Assembly (NCBI GenBank): GCA_963556495.2
Contig: OY747712.1
Span: 53,459,069 to 53,523,068 of the forward strand
Direction: 5' to 3'
DNA: 64,000 bases
Source of the DNA: Valencia hispanica
Lineage: Eukaryota; Chordata; Actinopteri; Cyprinodontiformes; Valenciidae
Part shown: one piece after another, positions 10,899-22,539 of the stretch
How positions within the stretch are numbered: the stretch's first letter is position 1
Layout: the number at the start of each line of letters is the position of its first letter
Translations under genes and position numbers: made by a program
The notes under the pieces: generated by a model
Seen by the model: only the letters and a program-made list of their open reading frames with translations
What the model was told of the DNA's origin: nothing
Database searches by the model: none

Positions 10899-12553
10899 CA
10901 CCTATGACGAACTCACATCAACTCCAACTAAAACCCTTCATATTCATGAAGCAGATGTGAGGAAACAGTTTAAGAGCCTAAATGCTAGAAAAGCTCCCGG
11001 CCCAGACGGTGTGTCTCCTGCCACTCTCAGACACTGTGCAAATGAGCTGGCCCCAGTGTTCTCTGGCATTTTCAACTCCTCACTGCAGGCATGTCATGTG
11101 CCTGCCTGCTTCAAGACCTCCACCATAGTCCCTGTCCCCAAGAAGCCAAGGATCACTGGACTTAATGACTACAGACCTGTGGCTCTGACATCTGTGGTCA
11201 TGAAGTCATTTGAGCGCCTGGTTCTGTCCTATCTCAAGACCCTCACGGCCCCCATCCTGGACCCTCTGCAGTTTGCCTACAGAGCCAACAGGTCTGTAGA
11301 TGATGCCATCAACATAGCTCTTGACTTTATCCTGCAGCATCTGGACTTCTCGGGAACCTACGCCAGAATCCTGTTTGTGGACTTCAGCTCTGCCTTCAAC
11401 ACCATCCTCCCAGACCTTCTCCGAGGCAAGCTATCCCAGATGAACGTGCCTGATCCCATCTGCAGGTGGATCACTGACTTCCTGATGGACAGGAAGCAGC
11501 ATGTGAGGCTGGGGAAGAATGTCTCGGACTCTCGGACCATCAGCAACGGCTCCCCTCAGGGCTGTGTTCTTTCTCCTCTGCTCTTCTCCCTGTACACCAA
11601 CTGCTGCACCTCCAACCAGCAGTCTGTCAAACTAATTAAGTTTGCAGATGACACCACCGTTATTGGACTCATCTCGGACGCGGATGAGTCTGCCTACAGG
11701 ATGGAGGCTGAACATCTGGTGTCCTGGTGCAGCCGCTACAACCTGGTGCTGAACACCCGGAAGACAGTGGAGATTATTGTGGACTTTAGGAAGCACACAG
11801 CCCCACTCCCCCCCATTGTCCTGACTGACACCCCCATCACCATTGTGGACTCATTCCGCTTCCTGGGTACCACCATCACCCAGGACCTCAAGTGGGAGCC
11901 CACCATCACCTCCATCATAAAGAAGGCCCAGCAGAGGATGTAGTTCCTGAGGCAGCTGAAGAAATTAAACCTGCCAACACGGATGATGATGCAGTTCTAC
12001 ACTGCAATCATCGAGTCCATCCTCACCTCCTCCATCACCGTGTGGTATACTGGAGCTACCATCAGGGACAAACAGAGACTGCAGCGTGTTGTGCGCTCTG
12101 CTGAGAAGGTGATTGGCTGCAGACTCCCTGCAGGACCTGTACACCTCCAGGACACTTGGCCGTGCAGGTCGGATTACAGCCGACCATTCTCACCCTGGAC
12201 ACAGACTGTTTGACCTGCTCCCCTCAGGCAGGAGGCTCCGGTCCATTTGGACCAGAACCTCTCGCCATAAGAACAGTTTCTTCCCCTCTGCTGTTGGACT
12301 CATGAACAATAACCCTAAGACTTTTCCCACCACCCGCTCAGTTACATGACCCATATTGTGGTTTTTTGCACCCGTCTGATTTGCACCGATCGTTACCTGC
12401 ACTCATGTATATAACAATCTGTTTAGCATATTATATTTTTATTTAAGTGTTTGTCTATTTGTTCTTATATGTTTGCACAAAGTACCGCAGCAATTTCCTA
12501 ATGTTGTAAACCTACCCAACATTTGGCAATAAAACCCTTTCTGATTCTGATTC
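10899..12553 (+). mobile_element. Rex1/CR1-clade LINE inserted in L2-A
   Basis: The insertion is bounded by the direct repeat TGAATT (10893-10898 and 12554-12559) and ends in a TTCTGA-type 3' repeat, as Rex1 elements do. It is 5'-truncated at the start of the RT domain and lacks the endonuclease. The GC-richer, codon-biased look contrasts with the AT-rich L2-A around it. Confidence 0.85.
10957..12349 (+). pseudogene. Rex1-type reverse transcriptase, interrupted
   Basis: The frame is really open from the 5' junction at about 10900, and 10957 is only a GTG. It encodes LNARKAPGPDGVSP (RT motif 0/1), NDYRPVALTSVVMKSFERL, motif A ILFVDFSSAFNTI, motif B GSPQGCVLSPLLFSLYTN and motif C IKFADDTTVIGL, all intact. 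A TAG at 11941-11943 sits where a Tyr codon is usual (QQRM-stop-FLRQL), and the same frame continues. A frameshift near 12115 moves the C-terminal tail (SGRRLRSIW, FFPSAVGLMN) into the next frame. The RT core is therefore well preserved, with two disabling changes. Confidence 0.85.
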
Positions 12554-12921
12554 TGAATTACAGACCTAAATTTATATCTAACCTTCCTTTCTTATCCAAA
12601 ATTCTTGAGAAAATTGTTGCTAATCAAGTCTGTGAGCATCTAAACAGTAACGAGCTGTTTAAAGAGTTTCAGTCAGGTTTTAGAGCTCATCATAGTTCAG
12701 TTCAGTTCAGTTCAGTTTATTTTGTTTCAGTCACACAAAATATGTTTTACATTTTTCATACAATCAGTACTCAATTCATGTGAAACCAAAACAGGCAGAA
12801 GCAAAAGCTTGTTTGCCTTATTTAACCTTTTAACTCAATATAAGTTACCTTGCATTATGCAATTGGAACAAGTATAAAATAAAATATACAATATATATCC
12901 AACATAAGGAACACACATTTA

Positions 12922-15900
12922 TTATTTTACATATCTCTCAAAAATAGACCGGGAGATCATCTTTTTAAATGTAAAGAAAGCGTGACAGTTCTTCACCTCT
13001 TCACTCTCATTATTCCATAACTGAGCCCCACAAAAGGACAAACACCTTTGTTTGTACCCTTTAGTAGCTTTTGGCAAAACAAATTTGCAATCATCTCTTA
13101 AATTATATTTAGTTTTTTGAAGCTGAAAGTGTTTTTGAACACTTTCTGGAAGATTTAACTGTTTTGCTTTAAACATAATTTGAATTGTTTTGTAATAAAT
13201 TATATCATGAAATTTCATAAGATTGGATTTGATAAATAATGGATGCGTATGGTCATAATACCCAGCATTATTTATCAGACGTATGGCACGTTTCTGTAAT
13301 AGAACTATATCATTAAGTGTGGTTTTAAAGGTATGGCCCCATAGTTCCACACAGTAGGTCAAATATGGAAGTATTAAAGTACAGTAAATTATAAACAAAG
13401 CTTTATTACTAAGAAAATCTTTTGTTTTATACAGTATACCAAGGGTTTTTGATATTTTGGCCTTAATATATAGTACATGATGTTTCCATGTGAATTTGGA
13501 GTCAATCACAACCCCGAGAAATTTTACATCGAAGACTCTTTCAATTTCAATGCCATCTATTTTAAGTTTTATTTCCTGAGTCTCCGTTTTACTTCCGAAT
13601 ACCAAAAACTTTGTTTTAGATATATTTAATGACAGCTTGTTTATGTCAAACCAGATTTTAAGCAGGTCTAGTTCCCTTTCTATCAACACCAAAAGTTCAT
13701 TTAATCTTTTACCTGAACATAGTATGGTTGTGTCATCTGCAAACATAATATATTTAAAAAGGTGAGACCAATTACAAATATCATTAATAAAAATAATAAA
13801 GAGTTTTGGACCAATCACAGAACCTTGTGGTATTCCACATGTTATGTTCTTGAGTCCAGACATTGCAGTTTTTACCTGTACACATTGTTGACGATTTTCC
13901 AGATAACTTTTAATCCAGGAGAGAACATTGCCTCGAATCCCATACTTTTCAAGCTTTTTTAATAATTGTTTGTGGTCAATAGTATCGAAAGCTCGCTTTA
14001 AATCAATAAATATACCGATTGAAAATTCACTTTTTTCTAAAGCAGAGCTGACCTCTTCAAACATATTCATAACGGCATATGTTGTTGTCCGTTTTTCTCG
14101 AAAACCATATTGTTGTTGATTTAATAATTGATTTTTTTCCAAAAACTTATCTAACTGTGTAACAAAAAGTTTCTCTAAGATTTTTGAGAATTGTGGAAGG
14201 ATTGATATTGGCCTGTAATTTTCCATAAGATGTTTGTTACCACTCTTAAATACAGGAATAACCTTTGCTATCTTCATGTTGTCCGGTACAATTCCATACA
14301 GAAATGACTGATTACAAACATGAGACAGTGGCTTTGCAATTAAATCAATAACTTCTTTGACAATCCATATATCTATTTGATTTATATCGGTTGTTTTTTT
14401 ATTTTTAAAAGCTTTGACTGTATTAATAACATCCATTTCTGATACCCCACCTAAGAACATTGACTTCATATTGGTATTTATTGTGTTTCTAAAGAGATCC
14501 TTGTTTTTATTCTGCACAGAAATTTTTCGTGCAAGTGATGGTCCCATGTCAACAAAATAATGATTAAATTCCTCCGCTATGTTATGTATATTTTCTACTT
14601 TAGTATCTGTATTCTTCAAAAAATAATATGGCACTTCTTTATTATGACATCTATTTAAAACCTGATTTATTACATTCCACGTTTGTTTGATATTGTTTTT
14701 ACTGTTTTCAAATATTCTATCGTAATAGAGTTTCTTTTGTGTCCTTAAGAGTGAGGTTAGTTTGTTTTTGTACATTTTATACTCCCTCTCATTTTCACTA
14801 GTTCTATTTTTTATGAATTTCATATATAATACAGTTTTTCTTTGACAAGCTTTCACCAAGCCAGTTGTCATCCATGGGTTTCTCTTCCTTTTGTCTTTTT
14901 GATGGGACATCTTCAGTGGACAGTGGCGATCATAAATTTCCAACCATTTGGACAAAAATGCCATATAGGCCTCATTTGGATCGTCAACAAAAACACCATC
15001 CCATTCACAATGTAAAAGCTCAGTCTTAAATGCTGCAATCCCTTCAGGTGTTCTACTTCTTGACAAAGTGGTTACAGAATTTTGCATCTTTTTTGACTTG
15101 ATATTTTGAATACACATAAACACTGGGAAATGATCTGTAATGTCACACAACAGAAGACCACTTGATGTTGTATTATGTGTATTGGTAAAGATATTATCTA
15201 TAAGAGTTGCACAGTTTTGAATTACCCTGGTTGGTTTGTCAATGGTAGGTCTTAATCCATAACTAAACATGTCATTCATAAAATCAAAAGTTAATTTATT
15301 TGTTTTCCATTTTAATAAATCAATATTGAAATCGCTGCACACAAAGACAGATTTCTTATTGCTTAAGTTTCCTAATACTTTTGGTAAGCAAGTCAGGAAT
15401 TGTTCTATGTGTGCACCAGGGGCTCTATAAATACAACAAAAGACTATACTTTGATTTTTCTCAATTTTAATCTGTATAGTTAGACTCTCCATTACATCAT
15501 CTATAACTAAACTATCCATAATCTCACAATAGTAATTCTTTTGAACATAAAAAGCGACTCCACCACCTTTCTTATTTTTTCTGTTAATGTTATAAAAATC
15601 ATAACCTTCTAACATAAATACATCACTTGTTTCATCTGTTAGCCAAGTCTCTGATATGGCAACCACTTGGAATGTGCATGCAGATCTTAAACATTCTTTA
15701 ATTTGTTCAAAATTTGCATTGAGACTCCTACTATTAAAATGTATGATGGAAAAACCATTTAAATTAAGATTTTTCAATTGTTCCTCTGAATAATATGCAG
15801 CATTTATATTATATGAGCTAAATAAATGCGCTTCAGGATCAATATCAAAATCAAAGTCTTTGCTGTCTGTCAGTTCGTGATAATTCAACATTAATTCCTT

Positions 15901-15942
15901 GTTTGTTTGACCGGTGTTATTTCCCCCATAATTACTGTACAC
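12922..15942 (-). CDS. LINE ORF2: APE endonuclease plus reverse transcriptase
   Basis: An uninterrupted 1006-codon frame. Residues about 60-290 are an apurinic-type endonuclease, with HFNSRSLNANFEQI at the start, the catalytic AISETWL motif, the KGGGVAFYV loop, CSDFNIDLLKW and the C-terminal TDHFPVF. The RT lies at about 500-800, with SGNKHLMENYRPISILPQFS, motif A FIDLKRAFDTIDH, motif B CGIPQGSVIGPKLF and motif C IMFADDTTILCSG. The C-terminal region carries the usual Cys/His-poor LINE tail (LWNNESEEVKNC). No RNase H is present. All catalytic motifs are intact, so this frame could still encode an active enzyme if transcribed. The ATG start lies about 60 bp after the end of ORF1. Confidence 0.9.
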   Translation of the reverse strand: MYSNYGGNNTGQTNKELMLNYHELTDSKDFDFDIDPEAHLFSSYNINAAYYSEEQLKNLNLNGFSIIHFNSRSLNANFEQIKECLRSACTFQVVAISETWLTDETSDVFMLEGYDFYNINRKNKKGGGVAFYVQKNYYCEIMDSLVIDDVMESLTIQIKIEKNQSIVFCCIYRAPGAHIEQFLTCLPKVLGNLSNKKSVFVCSDFNIDLLKWKTNKLTFDFMNDMFSYGLRPTIDKPTRVIQNCATLIDNIFTNTHNTTSSGLLLCDITDHFPVFMCIQNIKSKKMQNSVTTLSRSRTPEGIAAFKTELLHCEWDGVFVDDPNEAYMAFLSKWLEIYDRHCPLKMSHQKDKRKRNPWMTTGLVKACQRKTVLYMKFIKNRTSENEREYKMYKNKLTSLLRTQKKLYYDRIFENSKNNIKQTWNVINQVLNRCHNKEVPYYFLKNTDTKVENIHNIAEEFNHYFVDMGPSLARKISVQNKNKDLFRNTINTNMKSMFLGGVSEMDVINTVKAFKNKKTTDINQIDIWIVKEVIDLIAKPLSHVCNQSFLYGIVPDNMKIAKVIPVFKSGNKHLMENYRPISILPQFSKILEKLFVTQLDKFLEKNQLLNQQQYGFREKRTTTYAVMNMFEEVSSALEKSEFSIGIFIDLKRAFDTIDHKQLLKKLEKYGIRGNVLSWIKSYLENRQQCVQVKTAMSGLKNITCGIPQGSVIGPKLFIIFINDICNWSHLFKYIMFADDTTILCSGKRLNELLVLIERELDLLKIWFDINKLSLNISKTKFLVFGSKTETQEIKLKIDGIEIERVFDVKFLGVVIDSKFTWKHHVLYIKAKISKTLGILYKTKDFLSNKALFIIYCTLILPYLTYCVELWGHTFKTTLNDIVLLQKRAIRLINNAGYYDHTHPLFIKSNLMKFHDIIYYKTIQIMFKAKQLNLPESVQKHFQLQKTKYNLRDDCKFVLPKATKGYKQRCLSFCGAQLWNNESEEVKNCHAFFTFKKMISRSIFERYVK

Positions 15943-16002
15943 CGATAATAATTGTGCATGTTAAAGATGTTGTTAACATACCATATGGTTCCAAGTAGCA
16001 TG

Positions 16003-16691
16003 TCATTCATATTGCTCCAGTTCTTTTAAGTTCTTGATGGGTTTGACTTTACCAGATCCATTCATTTTTATGTAGACTTTTCCATTTCTTGTCCACGTCG
16101 ATTGGATTTTTTGTTGCTTTCTGAGAAAACGTCCTTGTCTTGCTATGTCACCATTTTTCTTTGTTAAGTGTTCATTTAGATAGATTCCTGTACCCCTCAG
16201 TTTGCTGGATTGTCTCAATAGCTCTATCTTGTGTTTAAGGTAGGCAAACTGTATCACAAAAGTTGGTTTCATTTTGATGTCCTTCTTGGGAATTGAGTAG
16301 CAGGTAGAGATATTTCCTTCCTCGAGGGTAATGTTCCGTCTTCTGAAGAAATCAAGAAGTTGTTGCTCCATAGTTTGTAGTTCTTCTGTGGTGTTATCTG
16401 CTCCTTCATTCTGCCCAACTACAGTCTTGGCATAGCTGCGGTATTTTATATCCAGCCCAGTGACTACAACATCCCTAGCTAGAGATTGTTGCTCCATATC
16501 ACCAAGCCTCTGTTCCAAAATCTCAATCTTTTTATCTCTTTGAATAATTTTTCCTTTAGTTCACGCACCTCTTCCAGGAGTTGAATTAAGTTGTTTTGTT
16601 GTTGGCCAATTTTACTCATCTCTTGTCCCATGAAGTTTAAGGATTGTTTTATCTCTTCAAGTTCCTTTGATAATGCCTTTGTAGTCGCCAT
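16003..16691 (-). pseudogene. LINE ORF1, coiled-coil protein with one frameshift
   Basis: From ATG 16691 the frame encodes a heptad-rich coiled coil (KELEEIKQSLNFMGQEM, then LIQLLEEVRELKEKLFKEI). It then shifts near 16530 into the frame of 16518-16003. That part carries ARDVVVTGLDIKYRS and a C-terminal domain ending FLRKQQKIQSTWTRNGKVYI, reminiscent of the FP/RRM-like C-terminus of CR1/L2 ORF1 proteins. ORF1 proteins bind the element RNA and form trimers. The single frameshift would remove the C-terminal half. Confidence 0.7.
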
Positions 16692-16933
16692 AATTAGACT
16701 ACAGCTGTTTCAGGTAACTTAGATGAACTGCTCTGAGTTTTTTTGCAGTAGGCCCAATGGCCGTGCTCTCAAAATACCTCTTTCAGAATTCAGTCTTGAA
16801 TTTTGCAATATTCCCAAAATAGGAACACATACCACTTCTGCATCCACTATATAGTCGTATTCTTGGTAGATGACTTTAGATTCCATTGATTTTTGTTGGA
16901 TTGTTGAGAGACACTGAGCAGGAAGATGCAGCA

Positions 16934-16944
16934 GCAGCCATCTT
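16934..16944 (-). promoter_or_regulatory. YY1-like site at the LINE 5' end
   Basis: On the minus strand the element begins with CAAGATGGCTGCTGC, which contains AAGATGGCTGC, one base off the YY1 consensus AAGATGGCGGC. In mammalian L1 a YY1 site at the very 5' end positions transcription start. The same location here suggests a similar downstream-promoter role. This is an inference from position and motif only. Confidence 0.45.
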
Positions 16945-17837
16945 GAATGTGACAGCACTGAAACAGCACTGGTGAAGGTTACTAACGATATTCTCATGAC
17001 CTCAGATAATGGACTTGTGTCTGTTCTGGTTTTGTTAGATCTCAGTGCTGCTTTTGACACAGTCGATCACAATATTCTCTTAGAAAGGCTTGAACATGTT
17101 GCAGGGATCAAAGGAACAGCACTAGGCTGGTTTAAATCATATTTGTCTGACAGATTCCAGTTTGTTCATCTAAATGATCAATTTTCTTCACTCTCAAGGG
17201 TTACTTGTGGAGTTCCACAGGGTTCTGTGCTTGGACCAATTCTTTTCACCATATATATGCTTCCAATTGGTAGAATCATTAGACATTTTCACAGCAATGC
17301 CGATGATACACAACTATATTTATCCATAAATCCTGATGTACCAAGTCAGTTAAGTAGATTACAGGCATGTCTGGAAGACATAAAACCAAGGATAAATCTA
17401 AACTTTTTGCTTTTAATTTCTGACAAAACAGAAGTTGCTGTCTTTGGACCAGATGTTCTAAACAAGAAACTGATTAGTCAATCACTTCATCTGGGTGGCA
17501 TTAAATTGGCCCGAAGTAATAACATAAAGAACCTCAGCATTATTTTTGACCAAGACTTGACATTTAAATGCCATATTAAACAGGTTTCTAGGATTTCCTT
17601 GTTTCACCTCCGGAATATTGCTAAAATTAGAAACATCCTGTCCAGGAGTGATGCTGAGAAACTAGTCCATGCATTTGTTACCTCAAGGCTGGACTACTGT
17701 AATTCTTTGCTATCAGGTAGTCCACAAAATGCCATTAAAAGCCTTCAGTTGATCCAAAATGCGGCAGTAAGAGTTCTGATGAACATAAAAAAGAGAGATC
17801 ACGTTTCCTGCTTTAGCTTTCCACACCATACTATATA

Positions 17838-19468
<1,631 letters not shown>

Positions 19469-19484
19469 TATATATATATATACA

Positions 19485-19545
19485 CAGGGGGGGACTGGGA
19501 CAAAAATTCAGCCCTGGCCTTTTCTGTCCAGACCAGCCCACTACA
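19485..19545 (+). mobile_element. hAT-like left terminus
   Basis: CAGGGGGGGACTGGGAC, followed by a GCCCTGG...GACCAGCCCA motif, resembles the end of a common teleost hAT-like family. The matching opposite end is at 46205-46267 (CAGGGGTGGACTGGCC on the other strand). If both belong to one element, everything between them was inserted into it. Eight-base flanks TATATACA and TATGTATG are not identical, so a target duplication is not established. Confidence 0.4.
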
Positions 19546-20340
19546 TTATCAGCCGACACTACAAAAAAGTCCACAAATCTCGCAGCATCTCCTCTTATGC
19601 ATACTACAGTACAAACGAGAGTCATATTCCTTGATAGCAGTTAACACATAAAGCACAAAACTGTGAATTCAAGGACTAAAACTGACAGCCATGGCAATCA
19701 ATCACTCAGTATTTATTCTAGTATGAATTCATTAAACATTATAAGACACATGATATACTCAAATCAGAGACGTCTCAGTGGTAGCCAAAAAGTGAAGTGG
19801 AGGCAGTGAGAGAACAAGCCCCAAAAAAAGAAAAAAGTCCAAAAATGGTATGCCTGTTTAAATTAATGACCAATCACAAACACGAAACGAGGGATTCGAG
19901 GTACTTTGTACTTCACATTGCATTGAATTATCTAATGCATAATCTTTAATTGTGTTTTTCTCAAAATGAGGTTTTTCCAACATTCAAAACGAAAAATCTT
20001 GAAATCAGTTATACCTATATTCACCAAACTTTCCACCATTGTTCTATGCTATGAGCTGAAAAAAATTACGGAGCGATTTGTCAATACATCGTTCTAAAAA
20101 ATATATATGTGCTATTTTGTTTGAAAAAAACAGGCCATAAATGAGGTTTTTGGAGCTACTGACACTGTTTTTTGATTTATGAAGTAATGAAATAAAATAA
20201 ACCTATTTCCCTCTGTAAAATTCTTTTGACGTTTTTTCTAATCATATAACATATATGATTATTATTATAGAAAAATTCAATCTGTCTCTCGCCAATTTTG
20301 AGATACGTTTAAAAATATATGCAAATTAGCACATTTTTAT
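19546..20340. other. AT-rich stretch without recognised genes
   Basis: Possible interior of the hAT-like element. No frame with transposase motifs was seen on either strand. A TTCAATTCAAA repeat near 20340 marks the 3' tail of the next LINE. Confidence 0.35.
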
Positions 20341-21882
20341 TCAATTCAAATTCAATTCAAATTCAAAAATACTTTATTGATCCCAGAGGGAAATTAAGTG
20401 TTGGTATAGCTCATATAATTAATTCTTTAAGGAGTTGTTGTAGATGATGATGGCTGTGGGCAGGAAGGATTTCCTGTAGCGGTCTGTATTGCAGCGAAAC
20501 TGAAGAAGCCTCCGACTGAAGAAGCTCTGTTTTTGTATGACTGTCTCATGAAGAGGATGCTCAAGGTTGTCCATAATTTTTTTTATTTTATGAAGAATCC
20601 TTCTTTGCATTATCATCTCCAGATTTTCCACAGTTGTCCCAAGAACAGAACCAGCCTTCTTTATCAGGTTGTTGAGCCTTTTTAAGTCCCTGGCTCTGAT
20701 GCTGCTACCCCAACAGATGACGGCTGAAGAGATTACACTCTCCACAACAGACTTGTAGAAGATCTGCAGCATCTTGCTGCAAACCTTGAAGGACCTAAGC
20801 TTCCTCAAGAAGTCCAGTCTGCTCTGTCCCTTCTTGTAGACGGCTTCACTGTTGCGCCTCCAGTCCAGTCTGTTGTCAAGTTGAACTCCGAGGTATTTAT
20901 ATTCCTCAACCACCTCCACTTCTTCTCCCATGATGGAAACAGTGTTTGACTTATCCCTGTTTCTTCTGAAATCTACAATCATCTCCTTTGTTTTGTTCAC
21001 ATTCAAGGTGAGACGATTGTTTCCACACCATGTCACAAAGCAGTCTACCAGCTCTCTGTATTCAGCTTCTTGTCCATCTCTGATACACCCGACAATTGCA
21101 GAGTCATCTGAGTATTTCTGCAGATGACAGGTCTCTGATTTGTACTGGAAGTCTGAGGTGTACAGAGTGAAAAGGAATGGTGAGAGTACGGTCCCCTGTG
21201 GTTATCCTGTGCTGCTGACCACCTGGTTTGACACACAATTCTTCAGTCTCACAAATTGTGGTCTGTTGGTCAGGTAGTCATTGATCCAGGCTATTGTTGA
21301 GGGCTTCACCTGTGTCTTCAGAAGTTTCTGACAGACAGAGCAAATCAGGCTGAATTGTGTTAAATGCACTGGAGAAATCAAAGAACATGATCCTCACAGT
21401 GCTGCCTGCTTTGTCCAGATGACAGTGGGTTGGTTGAAGTAGGTGGATGATGGCATCTTCAACTCCAACTCCACAGCAATAAGCAAACTGCAGTGGGTCC
21501 TGATACGTTCTTGTTTGCTTTCTCAGGGGAGCCAACAGGAGTCTCTCCAGGACCTTCATGATGTGGGATGTCAGGGCAACGGGTCTATAGTCATTGATGA
21601 CTGATGGGTGAGTTCTTTTGGGTACTGGAACAAGGCAGGATGTCTTCCACAGCACTGGAACCTTCTCCTGAGTTAGGCTAAGGTTGAAGATGTGCTGCAG
21701 AATCCCACAGAGCTGCTCTGCACAGGCCTTCAGGACTCTGGGGCTGACACTATCTGGACCTGCAGCCTTGTTCCGGTTCAGTTTCTCCAGCTGCCTCTTC
21801 ACCTGACTTTTGGAGACAGACAAGTGGGAGGGGGAGGCAAAGGGGGTAGCAGAATTTCCTAACCCTTTAACCAGATTACACC
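20341..21882 (-). mobile_element. Rex1-like LINE, 5'-truncated
   Basis: On the minus strand this copy starts in the RT amino-terminal region at about 21882 and ends with CCCTCTGGGATCAATAAAGT and a TTGAATTTGAA tail at 20341-20375. It belongs to the same subfamily as the fragment at 2035-2408 and is distinct from the Rex1 copy at 10899-12553. No target duplication could be identified. Confidence 0.8.
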
Positions 21883-21892
21883 TCATTTGCAT
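20419..21892 (-). pseudogene. Rex1-like reverse transcriptase relic
   Basis: Pieces in order: LNRNKAAGPDSVSPRVLKAC, NDYRPVALTSHIMKVLERLL, motif A IMFFDFSSAFNTIQP (21892-21278 frame), then motif B as G-stop-PQGTVLSPFLF near 21195 and motif C as KYSDDSAIVG near 21105. The C-terminal frame 21036-20419 starts TWCGNNRLTLNVNKTKEM and ends at SLKN. A stop replaces the motif B residue before PQG, and there is a frameshift near 21300. The copy is inactive. Confidence 0.8.
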
Positions 21893-22365
21893 ATCTAAAC
21901 AAAATTTATATCAAATCTTCTAATACAAAATATGTTTATTTTAATACTAGGATTAAGTTTGTCAAGTTTCATGAAGGTATCTTGAAGCTAACTTTTTTCC
22001 CTATTCACCTGTAGCTTCTCCCCTTAATGTTTACTGTTGCTATGGCAACCAGAGACCGCTGCCGTTAGTAGCTGTAACAATTTGGCATATTTAACTAAAT
22101 CAACCGCATCTACCAACAGTCAGCCCTTAAACTCTGGGCTAATATGTTGACACAAGTATTCAGTTATTCAGGTCACATCCCAGTCAATGTGAAACCGTTT
22201 TATACTTTATTTTGGGCATGTCTCAAAATGTAGCCGAGCCAACCCCACGCTAACGTTACTTACCATTTATGTCTCCACTTGCTCCTCGCGCAGCACCACC
22301 TGCAGCTGGGGTGGTGACCCCGGCACCAAATAGCTCTGTCAACCTTAAACATTCAGCAGTTTTTT
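21893..22365. other. No gene recognised
   Basis: No coding frame with motifs. The stretch ends with GCAGTTTTTTTGTAACAACTGC, next to the start of the long inverted repeat. Confidence 0.35.
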
Positions 22366-22533
22366 TGTAACAACTGCTGTTTTGTATTTTCAATCTTTTC
22401 TTGGCCAGTTTTTACGTTTCTCTTCCCCTTTGCTGTCAGTCCTCGGTTTACAGTTTCAATTCAGACTTTTCGTTTTCGGAGTTGAGCCTAATTTTACATG
22501 GGGGCGGGTCTTAGAGCCCATTGGCTATTGGGG
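22366..22533 (+). repeat. Long inverted repeat, left arm
   Basis: TGTAACAACTGCTG through to CCATTGGCTATTGGG is present in inverted orientation at 44916-45082, with about eight differences in 167 bp by eye. Similarity stops sharply at both edges. The outward-in arrangement around a P-element-like transposase relic suggests terminal inverted repeats of one DNA transposon. Alternatively it is two insertions of a short repeat, or 5' UTR sequence of the LINE that follows. Confidence 0.6.
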
Positions 22534-22539
22534 ACCAGC

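Larger units (their letters stand above)
12696..16961 (-). mobile_element. Near full-length two-ORF LINE (Daphne/L2B-like)
   Basis: The element carries, in minus-strand order, a 5' UTR (about 16961-16692), ORF1 (16691-16003), ORF2 (15942-12922), a 3' UTR and an (ACTGA)n tail at 12696-12717. The L2-A host resumes on both sides ('CATCATAG' on the left, 'AGCACTGAAAC' on the right), so the insertion is clean, with at most 2-3 bp of duplication. It is the most complete LINE in the window: ORF2 is uninterrupted and only ORF1 has one frameshift. A YY1-like motif at its 5' end supports that the end is intact. Clade naming is tentative. Confidence 0.85.
10478..17819 (+). mobile_element. L2-A copy 1, split by two LINE insertions
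   Basis: L2-A sequence is present in three blocks: 10478-10898, 12554-12695 and 16962-17819. Placed together they follow the order of the uninterrupted copy at 40540-41970: endonuclease-RT linker, then [20 protein letters not shown], then motif [16 protein letters not shown] and motif B. The first gap is a Rex1 LINE with target duplication TGAATT. The second is a minus-strand LINE. The L2-A similarity stops at about 17819, inside the RT C-terminal region, close to a Tc1 element. Motif C reads SNADDTQLY here, so F/Y is altered. Frame breaks occur at about 10800 and 17290. Confidence 0.85.
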
